DNA of 64,000 nt from Bacteroidota bacterium (GTDB lineage: Bacteria > Bacteroidota > Bacteroidia > 2-12-FULL-35-15): contig JAOQAG010000007.1 in assembly GCA_025963715.1 (NCBI GenBank), positions 62,001 through 126,000 on the forward strand, written 5' to 3'. Under the pieces are notes generated by a model. That model made no database searches. It was not told where the DNA came from and saw nothing but the letters and a program-made list of their open reading frames with translations. The stretch's first letter is position 1. Every line of letters begins with the position of its first letter. Position numbers and translations under genes: made by a program. Below, piece after piece: positions 17,021 to 25,190 of the stretch.

Positions 17021-18616
17021 ATGAAAAAAACAAAATTATCGATTGTAATGTTGTTGCTTGCTTCTGCAGGTACTTTTGCTCAAACATTAAATGATGCGAT
17101 TAAATTAACGACTAACGAACAATTCGAAAAAGCAGATGCTGCTTTTAAAACCCTGATACAAGGCCAGCCGAACAATGGCGAATATTATTTTTACTACGGC
17201 GAAAATTATTTTAAAAACGGAAACCTGGAAATGGCCAATACTATGTACCAGAAAGGTGCCGATGTAAATGCTACGAATGCGCTTCCGTATGTTGGACTTG
17301 GGAAAGTGCAATGGGAAAAAGGGAAACAGGCAGACGCAAAAGGAAATTTCTTTAAAGCAACCACATTGGCTGCGGGTAAAAATGCGACCGTATTGTATAA
17401 AATTGCTGAAGAGTATATCAGTGCTGATACAAAAAATTTACCGGATGCATTCACTCTGCTAGCGCAGGCAGCAAAGCTGGAGCCTAAAAATCCGGAGATC
17501 TCCATCTTAACCGGAGATGCATTCCTGGAACAAAATGATGGTTCCAAAGCAGTAGAAAATTATGAGAAAGCCGGAACGCTGGATCCTAAATCACCACGTG
17601 CGCTGATCAAACAGGGGCAGTTGTATAACCGTGCTAAAAATTACCCTTTGGCATTGGACTTTTATAAAAAAGCAGCATTGATTGATTCTACATTTGCCCC
17701 GGCATATCGCGAAAAGGCAGAGATTTATTTCCGTGCCGGACAATTTAAAAATGCGGTGAGCAATTACAAAAAATATTTAGAGCTAAACAATAACGATTGT
17801 GATGCACTTATACGTTACGCCGGTTTTCTGAACCAGGCAAAAGAATACGATGAATCCATTAAATCGGCTTTGGAAGCATTAAAATGCGCACCGGACAATG
17901 TGTACCTGTACCGTTATTTAGCGTACGACTATTATGACTCTCCAACTCCAAACTACCCGGCAGGATTGGATAACAGCAATATCTTTTTTACAAAAGCAGC
18001 AACAAACCCTGATACGAAGATCATTCCGCAGGATTACGATTACCAGGCAAAATTGCTTTCGAAAAACGGAAAAGATTCATTGGCGATCATCTCTTATAAA
18101 AAGGAATTGGAATTATCGCCGGAAAAAGTGGAGCTGAACGGTGATATTGCAAATGGGTATATTAAAATGAAAAAATATGCAGAAGCAATTGCTGCTTACA
18201 AAGATAAAATGCAAAAAACAAAACCGAATGTGAATGACTATTACGGAATCGGACGTGCATATTATTATTCAAAAGATTTTAATAATGCTGATTCCTCTTT
18301 TAGCCAGATCATCATACAACAACCGGATTTAACGATCGGGTATTTGTGGAATGCAAAAGCCAAAGTACAAAAGGAAGTAATTGATAAAACTGACAACTGG
18401 AGTGCAAAACCATTTTATGAGCAGTTTATCGCGAAAATGAAACCGGAAGATGTGGAAAAAAACAAACGTGACCTGGTGGATGCTTACACTTACTTAGCAG
18501 CATATTATGCAAAAAAGAAAGATTGCGAGAATACAAAAATAAATTTCCAGAAAGTACTTGACCTGGATCCGGCAAACGCACAGGCGAAAAAATTTATGGC
18601 AACGCCTTGTAAATAA
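17021..18616 (+). CDS. Exported tetratricopeptide-repeat protein
   Basis: A 531-residue protein with a signal peptide (MKKTKLSIVMLLLASAGTFAQ, cleavage after AQ) and about a dozen TPR units across nearly the whole chain, for example NPEISILTGDAFLEQNDGSK and PRALIKQGQLYNRAKNYPLA. TPR solenoids mediate protein-protein contacts; being exported, this one acts in the periplasm. It starts 9 nt after the PstS-like gene and is the last gene before a terminator, so the four genes from 15570 are one unit. The partner is unknown. Confidence 0.85.
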   Translation: MKKTKLSIVMLLLASAGTFAQTLNDAIKLTTNEQFEKADAAFKTLIQGQPNNGEYYFYYGENYFKNGNLEMANTMYQKGADVNATNALPYVGLGKVQWEKGKQADAKGNFFKATTLAAGKNATVLYKIAEEYISADTKNLPDAFTLLAQAAKLEPKNPEISILTGDAFLEQNDGSKAVENYEKAGTLDPKSPRALIKQGQLYNRAKNYPLALDFYKKAALIDSTFAPAYREKAEIYFRAGQFKNAVSNYKKYLELNNNDCDALIRYAGFLNQAKEYDESIKSALEALKCAPDNVYLYRYLAYDYYDSPTPNYPAGLDNSNIFFTKAATNPDTKIIPQDYDYQAKLLSKNGKDSLAIISYKKELELSPEKVELNGDIANGYIKMKKYAEAIAAYKDKMQKTKPNVNDYYGIGRAYYYSKDFNNADSSFSQIIIQQPDLTIGYLWNAKAKVQKEVIDKTDNWSAKPFYEQFIAKMKPEDVEKNKRDLVDAYTYLAAYYAKKKDCENTKINFQKVLDLDPANAQAKKFMATPCK

Positions 18617-18635
18617 AAAATTTAACAAAAAATTA

Positions 18636-18672
18636 AAAATCCCGGGATGAATTACATCTCGGGATTTTTTGT
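18636..18672 (+). terminator. Terminator after the TPR gene
   Basis: AAATCCCG-GGATG faces CATCTCGGGATTTTTT (18636-18670), with a TTTTTTG tail, 20 nt after the stop. Confidence 0.8.
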
Positions 18673-18744
18673 TTAAAGCCAAACCATGGCAAGATGCCAT
18701 TAAATAAATTGGCACGTTGAGACAACGTGCCTGCAGATAAAAAA

Positions 18745-18777
18745 CCACCACATAAGGCACAAAGAAACACATAAGGC
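18745..18777 (+). repeat. CCACCACATAAGGC repeat, half element (copy 2)
   Basis: Exact 33-bp reverse-complement match to 10013-10045; near match to both arms at 45612-45706. Confidence 0.7.
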
Positions 18778-18855
18778 GAACCGTAAAATGTCGAAGCCGG
18801 GTTTAATTGAGCCTGGCGAAGTATGGAAAAGTATGTAAGTCTGTTTTTAATTAAC

Positions 18856-18882
18856 AGATCCCGTGTCAGGCACGGGATGACA
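18856..18882. repeat. TCATCCCG palindromic repeat, copy 2
   Basis: AGATCCCGTG-TCAGG-CACGGGATGACA; reverse orientation relative to copy 1 at 3804. Confidence 0.7.
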
Positions 18883-19057
18883 GGATGAATGGGCTTTGTT
18901 CTCCGATTTAGCAACGCAGTATTAGCGCGCAGCAAACTTTAAAGCTAAGAGTTTAGTTTGTGATGAACAACTCACACACCGATTCGTAGTTTCGTTCCTG
19001 TTCGCTATCTGTACAGCAAAACTTTGAACTTTCCAACCTTGAACTTTGAACTGATTT

Positions 19058-21007
19058 TTACTCCGTACGCTTCATATTAAGCTCTTTTGGCGGCGCAATG
19101 ATCAATGGCACCATCTCAACGGTTACCGAGCTGGTATCGAGCCCGAATGCCTTCTCTTCGGATAAGCTTAAATGTTTCAGGAAAGCATAAATGTCGAGGA
19201 TGATTTTTTCATGTACCGGTAATTCGTTTTCATAGGAAAGGAATTTTTCGATCACGATAAAACGGAAATCGCCGATGATGTTATTCTTATTTAAAGACAT
19301 GTAACGGCTGGTAATGTCCACTTCTTTGTTGCGCACCATGTCTTCCACCACTTTGCGGAACATCAGGTTAACGCGCGGCGCTACACGGAATCCCAGGCGG
19401 AAATCGATGCGGATCACATCATCATGAATGAACTCGCTCACTTTGTATTCCATGCGGTAAGGCTCATCCACTACGTCTACGTGCACAAACCAATAAATAT
19501 CGGCACGTTTCGGTTGTTTTTGCATGATGGAATAAATGATCTTCGATTCGATCTCTTCGCGGTTATCGGCGCTGGTAAGGTAAACCAAATGTGTTGCGTA
19601 TTTCGGAACGCTTAAATCCCTGCTCAGATCTTCCAGTACCGGCAAATGATCCGACAATTTTACAAACTCCACGTAACGGTTCCTGATCTTGCGTGCGTAA
19701 TACCACACAAGCATTACGGTGATCAGCACACAGGCGATCATGAGCGTGATCCAGCCGCCATGTGTGAATTTGCTAAGATTAGCGATCAGGAAACTGGACT
19801 CGATCACGGAATACACAATGAAACAGGTAGCAATAAAGATCTTATTATAGCGCTTCAGGATCATGTAATACGTGAGCAGCATGGTAGTCATGATCATGGT
19901 AAGTACAATGGCCAATCCGTAAGCGGCTTCCATTTTTGATGATTCCTGGAAATAAATGGTAATTCCTAAACAGCCCGCCCACAACATCCAGTTAATGGAA
20001 GGAATGTATAACTGTCCTTTGAGATCTGTCGGGTATTTGATCTTTACTTTTGGCCAGAAATTCAGGCGGATGGCTTCGTTGATAAGTGTGAACGAACCGC
20101 TGATCAATGCCTGGCTGGCAACGATGGTAGCCATTGTGGAAATAATGATGCCGGTTGGTACAAACCATTCGGGCATGATGGAATAAAACGGATTGGCTTT
20201 GCCTAATACTTCGCCCTGGTGAGCGATAAGCCATGCACCCTGCCCGAAATAATTAAGGATCAAGGCGGTTTTTACAAAGATCCAGCTGACACGGATATTG
20301 CCTTTTCCGCAATGTCCGAGATCGGAGTATAATGCTTCTGCCCCGGTAGTACAAAGGAACACGGCGCCCAGTACTAAAAATCCCTGCGGATGTCCGAACA
20401 ATAATTTGTACGCATAATAAGGATTTACAGCGCCCAGCACACTTACATTGGTGATCATCTGCGCAAAGCCCAACACGGCCAGCATGGAAAACCACACCAG
20501 CATCATTGGCCCGAAAAAGCGCCCGATGAATTTTGTTCCGAATTGCTGGATAATGAATAAGGCAGTGATAATGGCGATCACGTACGGAACCACCGTTTTG
20601 ATCTCGGGGTTAAGTTCGCGCAGGCCTTCAATAGCAGCAGAAACAGAGATCGGCGGTGTGATGATCCCATCTGCCAGCAGCGTACTTCCGCCAATGATGG
20701 CAGGGAATAACAGCCATTTTATTTTGGCGCGGCGTACCAGTGTATACAGGGAGAAAATTCCGCCTTCGCCTTTGTTATCGGCACGAAGCGTAAGAATAAC
20801 GTATTTTAATGTGGTTTGGAGCGTAAGTGTCCAGAAAATGCAGGAAATGCCACCTTTAACGGCGTCGGCATCAATGGCGGTATGGTCGCCAACAATGGCT
20901 TTTAAAACATAGAGTGGAGATGTTCCAATATCTCCAAAAATGATTCCGAGCGTTACAAGTAAGCCTGCGGCAGTTACTTTGTTAATATGATGATGGTCTT
21001 TGCCCAT
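19058..21007 (-). CDS. kup: Kup/Trk-type potassium uptake transporter
   Basis: A 649-residue inner-membrane K+:H+ symporter of the KUP/HAK family. The N-terminal signature is ALGIIFGDIGTSPLYVLKAI-like (here LGIIFGDIGTSPLYVLKAI, about residues 18-36). Around twelve membrane helices fill residues 14-440 with TTGAEALYSDLGHCGKGNI in the middle, and a cytoplasmic C-terminal domain follows (about 450-649). Length is close to the E. coli protein (622). It is a single-gene unit on the minus strand, convergent with the TPR gene. Its promoter would lie in the AT-rich stretch at 21008-21081. Confidence 0.93.
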   Translation of the reverse strand: MGKDHHHINKVTAAGLLVTLGIIFGDIGTSPLYVLKAIVGDHTAIDADAVKGGISCIFWTLTLQTTLKYVILTLRADNKGEGGIFSLYTLVRRAKIKWLLFPAIIGGSTLLADGIITPPISVSAAIEGLRELNPEIKTVVPYVIAIITALFIIQQFGTKFIGRFFGPMMLVWFSMLAVLGFAQMITNVSVLGAVNPYYAYKLLFGHPQGFLVLGAVFLCTTGAEALYSDLGHCGKGNIRVSWIFVKTALILNYFGQGAWLIAHQGEVLGKANPFYSIMPEWFVPTGIIISTMATIVASQALISGSFTLINEAIRLNFWPKVKIKYPTDLKGQLYIPSINWMLWAGCLGITIYFQESSKMEAAYGLAIVLTMIMTTMLLTYYMILKRYNKIFIATCFIVYSVIESSFLIANLSKFTHGGWITLMIACVLITVMLVWYYARKIRNRYVEFVKLSDHLPVLEDLSRDLSVPKYATHLVYLTSADNREEIESKIIYSIMQKQPKRADIYWFVHVDVVDEPYRMEYKVSEFIHDDVIRIDFRLGFRVAPRVNLMFRKVVEDMVRNKEVDITSRYMSLNKNNIIGDFRFIVIEKFLSYENELPVHEKIILDIYAFLKHLSLSEEKAFGLDTSSVTVEMVPLIIAPPKELNMKRTE

Positions 21008-21081
21008 ACGAAGGATAAATAAAAAGCGTGCAAAACTACAAAATATTAAAGCATCCGGGCTTAAAAATCGACAAATATCAC

Positions 21082-21575
21082 TTATTGTACAATGAGCCGC
21101 TGTGCAGGAGAATCTAAATTATTGGCAATTACGGCAACACTGTAAATACCGGGCGAAAGCTGCAGGTTGAGACGGATGGAATTTTTTCCGTTTTTGAGTG
21201 CTGTTTGCTGCTGTAATACGGTGCGGCCAAGCTTATCAATAATCCTGATAAAGCAGGGATTGTGATCTGCGTTTGTGTTTACCTGGATATTGAGTTCGTT
21301 GGTTGCAGGGTTGGGTGCCAGTTTGATTTCTGTGGTTTGAACGGAACAATCGGTGCTGCTGATGTCGAATGTTTTGGTGCTGCCGTCGTAATCGGTTTGT
21401 GATAAGCGGTAATAGACCGTTTGCCGGAATATGCGGTTGTAAGGCCGGTTTCGTAGGTGGTGGTTAATGCGGTAACGGTGGTGTTAACATTGGTGCCGGT
21501 GCCAAGTGTATATACCTGGGCATAAAAAGGAAGAGAAAGCAATAAAATAAAGCAAAGAAGTGTACTCTTTTTCAT
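21082..21575 (-). pseudogene. Frameshifted remnant of a T9SS-secreted protein
   Basis: The minus strand from ATG 21575 encodes a good signal peptide (MKKSTLLCFILLLSLPFYAQ) and about 30 Thr-rich residues. In a different frame, starting near 21430, it then encodes YYRLSQTDYDGSTKTFDI and a T9SS C-terminal sorting domain (LAPNPATNELNIQV ... SPGIYSVAVIANN ... RLIVQ, stop at 21082). Both halves are typical of Bacteroidota secreted proteins, but no frame joins them, and the usual large functional domain between them is missing. I interpret this as a gene that lost its middle by deletion and is frameshifted. A sequencing error could explain the shift but not the missing domain. Confidence 0.7.
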
Positions 21576-21796
21576 CAGATCAAAAAATAGATTGGCAAAA
21601 GTATAAAAAGACACACAAAAATTGCCATCAGAGTAATTTAATAAATCAGATATGCCGCTCCAATAGTGATTTTTGCAACCGATGTATCATTTTACGAAAA
21701 ATACATTATGGGAATGGCAATGCATTAAAAAAAATAAAATAACAGCGGTGCTTTTTCGTTTTTCGGGAAAAGAAAGGAATATCCGAAGTGTAAAAA

Positions 21797-21814
21797 CTAC
21801 ACCTTTTGGTGTAG
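21797..21814 (+). promoter_or_regulatory. CTACACC-TTTT-GGTGTAG palindrome
   Basis: Perfect 7-bp inverted repeat with a 4-nt centre, about 50 bp upstream of a weak -7-like TATCTTTA (21866-21873) and about 100 bp upstream of the exported MORN-repeat gene. It could be an operator or an mRNA hairpin. Confidence 0.4.
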
Positions 21815-21865
21815 CTGCAATCCTTCAAAATCTTTAGTCATGCTGCGGTTTTTAATTAATTTTAG

Positions 21866-21873
21866 TATCTTTA
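21866..21873 (+). promoter_or_regulatory. Weak -7-like box before the MORN-repeat operon
   Basis: TATCTTTA matches TAnnTTTG at seven of eight positions, 26 bp before the accepted start at 21900. The same variant occurs at 50001-50008 before the SDR gene. Confidence 0.3.
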
Positions 21874-21899
21874 TCACTTACAAACTACTACTTAAATCC

Positions 21900-24800
21900 A
21901 TGACCAAAACAAAACTCCTTGCAGGCATTTTATGCGCTACATTATCATTGTCGTATGTGCATGCTCAGACTCCGGAAGTCGATTCAAAAAAAATCATTCA
22001 GAAAGGTGTAGACCTTCACGATGCTGAAAAATACGACGAGGCGATCGCTGAGTTTAAAAAGGTAAATAAAAACGATACCAACTTTGTGCTTGCGAGCATA
22101 GAGCTTGCCAACAGCTATATTGCCAACAAGCAGGATTCACTTGCGGTGATCGTGATCGACCAGGCTTCGGTATTGCCATCATCCTATTCTCCTACATTGC
22201 TTTTGTACAAAGCAAATGCATTGGATAATATGAAAAAAAGTGATGATGCAATGAAATTGTACCAGGAAGGAATAAAAAAATATCCGCTTAATAATTCGTT
22301 TTACTACGAGTTGGGTGTGTTGAAATTCAAGCAGGAAAAATATGTGGAAGCGCAGGATTATTTTGAGCAATCGATCAAGATCAATCCTTATCACGCAGCC
22401 AGCCATCACCAGATGGCAATGCTGGCGCTGAAGCAGGGAAAATTAATTCCGGCAATGCTGGCATGGCAATTTTATTTGCTGGTGGATAATTCATCGGACC
22501 GTGCAAAAGCGATCATCGGCGAATTGGAAAAAATGGCGAAGAACGAATATGAGTTTACAGATGTGGTGAAAGTGGAAGCATTGGGCGAGCAGGATGATTT
22601 TTCGGAGCTGGAAGCATTGGTACGCTCGAAAGTTGCGCTGAGCACAAAATACAAATCGAAGCTGAGTGTAAAATTCAACATTACAAAACAATTGCAATTG
22701 ATCTGTGAAAAGATCACAACGGTAAAAAGCGATAAAGGTTTTTACATGCGTTTTTATGCACCGATCTATGAAGGGATCCAGAAAAAAGATTATTTCGAAC
22801 CGTTTGCATACAACATCCTGTCGGGTGTAGGAAATTCGGATGTGGATTCCTGGATGAAAAAACACAAAAAAGATTCGGACGAATTTGCAGAATGGCTGGT
22901 GGATTATATCGGCGTAAATGTATCGACCTACGAAACAGACCTGGGTGGAAAAAAAGTGGTGGCGCGCCACTGGTATTCCAACAATAAAATTAACGGGGTA
23001 GGTAACCGCAATGCAGCAGGAACGAATATTGGCTACTGGAATTTTTATTATTCAACCGGTATTTTACGCACGGAAGGAATATACAATGATAACGGAAAAC
23101 GTGAAGGCGTTTGGAAATTTTATTATTCATCCGGGATCATTAAAAACACAGAAAATTACAAAGACGGTGTGGTGCAGGGAGCGGTGGATAATTACTATAC
23201 GAACGGAAATATTCAAACACACAAAAATTTTGTGAACGATCAGCTGGATGGTTTACAATCGGTTTATTATTCAACCGGTGGCAAGCACAACACGTATGAA
23301 TACAAAGCCGGAAAACAGGATGGGAAAGAATCGAGCTACTGGAAAAACGGAACGCTTAAATATGAGGCGAATGTGATCAACGGGAAATACGAAGGCCCGC
23401 TGGATCAGTTTTACAACGATAGCCACATCATGGAATCATCGACGTTTAAAGACAACAACCGCGTTGGTAAATTTACCAGCTATTACGATTACCCGGCAAA
23501 AACACTAAAAGAGGAAGCGAATTATGAAAAAGGAACTCCTGTAGGCGATTACAAAGAATATTACAGGAATGGGAAATTAAGCGAAGTGGGTGTGTACAGT
23601 AAATCCGGCGAAAAGGATGGTACCTGGAAAGATTATTACGAGGACGGTACATTGAGCTCGGAAGAAACGTACAACGATGGCAAAAGGAATGAATCGTCAA
23701 AATACTATGATAAATCGGGCAAGCTGATTGAAGAATACATTTACAAAAATGATATTTTACAGGAATACAAAGCGTATGACCTGACCGGAAAAATTGTGTA
23801 TCAGAATAAAAAAGACGGCCGCAATAATTACGATGCAACGTTGTATTATTCGAATGCAAATAAAAAACGCGAAGGAAAAGTATTGGGCGGAAAGCTTACC
23901 GGCCAATGGAAAGATTATGACCGCGATGGTTTTGTAACTTCCGTGGATAATTATACCGAAGGAAGAAGAGATGGAAAATCAGTGACGTATTATGATAACG
24001 GACAGATCAAAGCAGAGACTGACTACGAAGCAGGAGAAACAAACGGGTATTACCACAAGTATTATAAGAACGGAAAAGTGGAAACCGAAGGCGCTTACAT
24101 CAAAGACAAAGAAATTGATGTGTGGAATACCAATTACCTGAATGGAACATTACAGGCAATTAATTTTTACAACGATGGAAACCTGGACGGATGGCAGGAA
24201 TATTATGCGATCAACGGGAAGATCGATTACGAAGAATTTATTGAATTGGGTTATGTGAAAAAACGTGTGTTTTACGATACGATCGGAAGAGTGCGCCAGG
24301 AATGTGTATTCAATACCGGATCGGGCGACCTGGAAACAAAATACGCGAATGGAAAAACCAATATGAAATGCACCTATAAAAACAATTTACTGGAAGGTGC
24401 GTATGCTTCTTTTTATCCTGATGGAAAACCATTTAATACAAAAACATTTGTGGGCGGTGAGGCAGAAGGCGAAGCAAAAGCATATTATCCGAATGGTAAG
24501 CTGATGTTGCTGTATAATTTTGTGGATGGCGACAGACATGGAAAACAAACGAAGTATTACGAAGACGGCTCGGTAGAAAGCGAACTGGAATACGTATACG
24601 GACAGGAAGAAGGTAAAAGCACCATCTATTACCCGAACAAACAGATAGAGCGCCAGTACGATTATAAGAACAATGACATTGATGGAAATGCAAGCATTTA
24701 TTGCGAAACCGGGGATCTTGCGATTGAGCGCCATTACAAACAAGGCTACATGGTTTCGTACAGTTACATGGATAAAACGGGTGCTATGGTTCCGGCAATC

Positions 24801-25190
24801 GAAGTAAAAAATGAAACCGGTGACATTAAAACGTTTTACAAAACCGGAACACCGGCAATTGAATATACACTGAAACAAGGCGCGCTCGAAGGTAAACGTA
24901 TACTGTATTTTACTACCGGCAAAGTACAGAAAGAGGAAATGTACAAAAACAATGAGCTGAACGGAGCGACCAAAATTTATTATGCATCCGGTAAATTAAA
25001 ATCGGAGGAAAATTACGCGGACGACGAAAAAAACGGGAAGTGTACTGATTATTACGAGAATGGAAAAATTAAAAGTGAAGAGTATTACGTGGCCGGAAAA
25101 CAGCACGGGGTCTGCAAATATTACGATGCAACCGGTAAGCTTACCAATACGTATGTTTATTATAATGATGAGATGATCGATGAAAAATAA
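21900..25190 (+). CDS. Exported TPR and MORN-repeat protein
   Basis: A 1096-residue protein. The start at 21900 gives a clean signal peptide (MTKTKLLAGILCATLSLSYV then HAQ); the frame opening 60 nt earlier is rejected because it would hide it. Residues about 25-215 are TPR units (FYYELGVLKFKQEKYVEAQD is one). From about residue 370 to the end run more than 25 MORN-type repeats of about 23 residues with the pattern G-x-W/x-x-Y-Y-x-x-G-x-(L/I)-x-x-E-x-x-Y (for example YYDNGQIKAETDYEAGETNG). Such YwqK/MORN arrays form elongated beta sheets. It overlaps the next gene by 11 nt. Its partner is unknown; linkage to two exported transglutaminase-fold proteins suggests a shared envelope function. Confidence 0.85.
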   Translation: MTKTKLLAGILCATLSLSYVHAQTPEVDSKKIIQKGVDLHDAEKYDEAIAEFKKVNKNDTNFVLASIELANSYIANKQDSLAVIVIDQASVLPSSYSPTLLLYKANALDNMKKSDDAMKLYQEGIKKYPLNNSFYYELGVLKFKQEKYVEAQDYFEQSIKINPYHAASHHQMAMLALKQGKLIPAMLAWQFYLLVDNSSDRAKAIIGELEKMAKNEYEFTDVVKVEALGEQDDFSELEALVRSKVALSTKYKSKLSVKFNITKQLQLICEKITTVKSDKGFYMRFYAPIYEGIQKKDYFEPFAYNILSGVGNSDVDSWMKKHKKDSDEFAEWLVDYIGVNVSTYETDLGGKKVVARHWYSNNKINGVGNRNAAGTNIGYWNFYYSTGILRTEGIYNDNGKREGVWKFYYSSGIIKNTENYKDGVVQGAVDNYYTNGNIQTHKNFVNDQLDGLQSVYYSTGGKHNTYEYKAGKQDGKESSYWKNGTLKYEANVINGKYEGPLDQFYNDSHIMESSTFKDNNRVGKFTSYYDYPAKTLKEEANYEKGTPVGDYKEYYRNGKLSEVGVYSKSGEKDGTWKDYYEDGTLSSEETYNDGKRNESSKYYDKSGKLIEEYIYKNDILQEYKAYDLTGKIVYQNKKDGRNNYDATLYYSNANKKREGKVLGGKLTGQWKDYDRDGFVTSVDNYTEGRRDGKSVTYYDNGQIKAETDYEAGETNGYYHKYYKNGKVETEGAYIKDKEIDVWNTNYLNGTLQAINFYNDGNLDGWQEYYAINGKIDYEEFIELGYVKKRVFYDTIGRVRQECVFNTGSGDLETKYANGKTNMKCTYKNNLLEGAYASFYPDGKPFNTKTFVGGEAEGEAKAYYPNGKLMLLYNFVDGDRHGKQTKYYEDGSVESELEYVYGQEEGKSTIYYPNKQIERQYDYKNNDIDGNASIYCETGDLAIERHYKQGYMVSYSYMDKTGAMVPAIEVKNETGDIKTFYKTGTPAIEYTLKQGALEGKRILYFTTGKVQKEEMYKNNELNGATKIYYASGKLKSEENYADDEKNGKCTDYYENGKIKSEEYYVAGKQHGVCKYYDATGKLTNTYVYYNDEMIDEK

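Larger units (their letters stand above)
18673..19057. other. Repeat-filled intergenic region
   Basis: Between the convergent TPR and kup genes lie a half CCACCACATAAGGC element (18745-18777, exact match to 10013-10045 on the other strand), a CCCGTGTCAGGCACGGG palindrome (18856-18882) and a low-complexity AACTTTGAACTTTCC phrase near 19020. No gene is evident. Confidence 0.65.
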
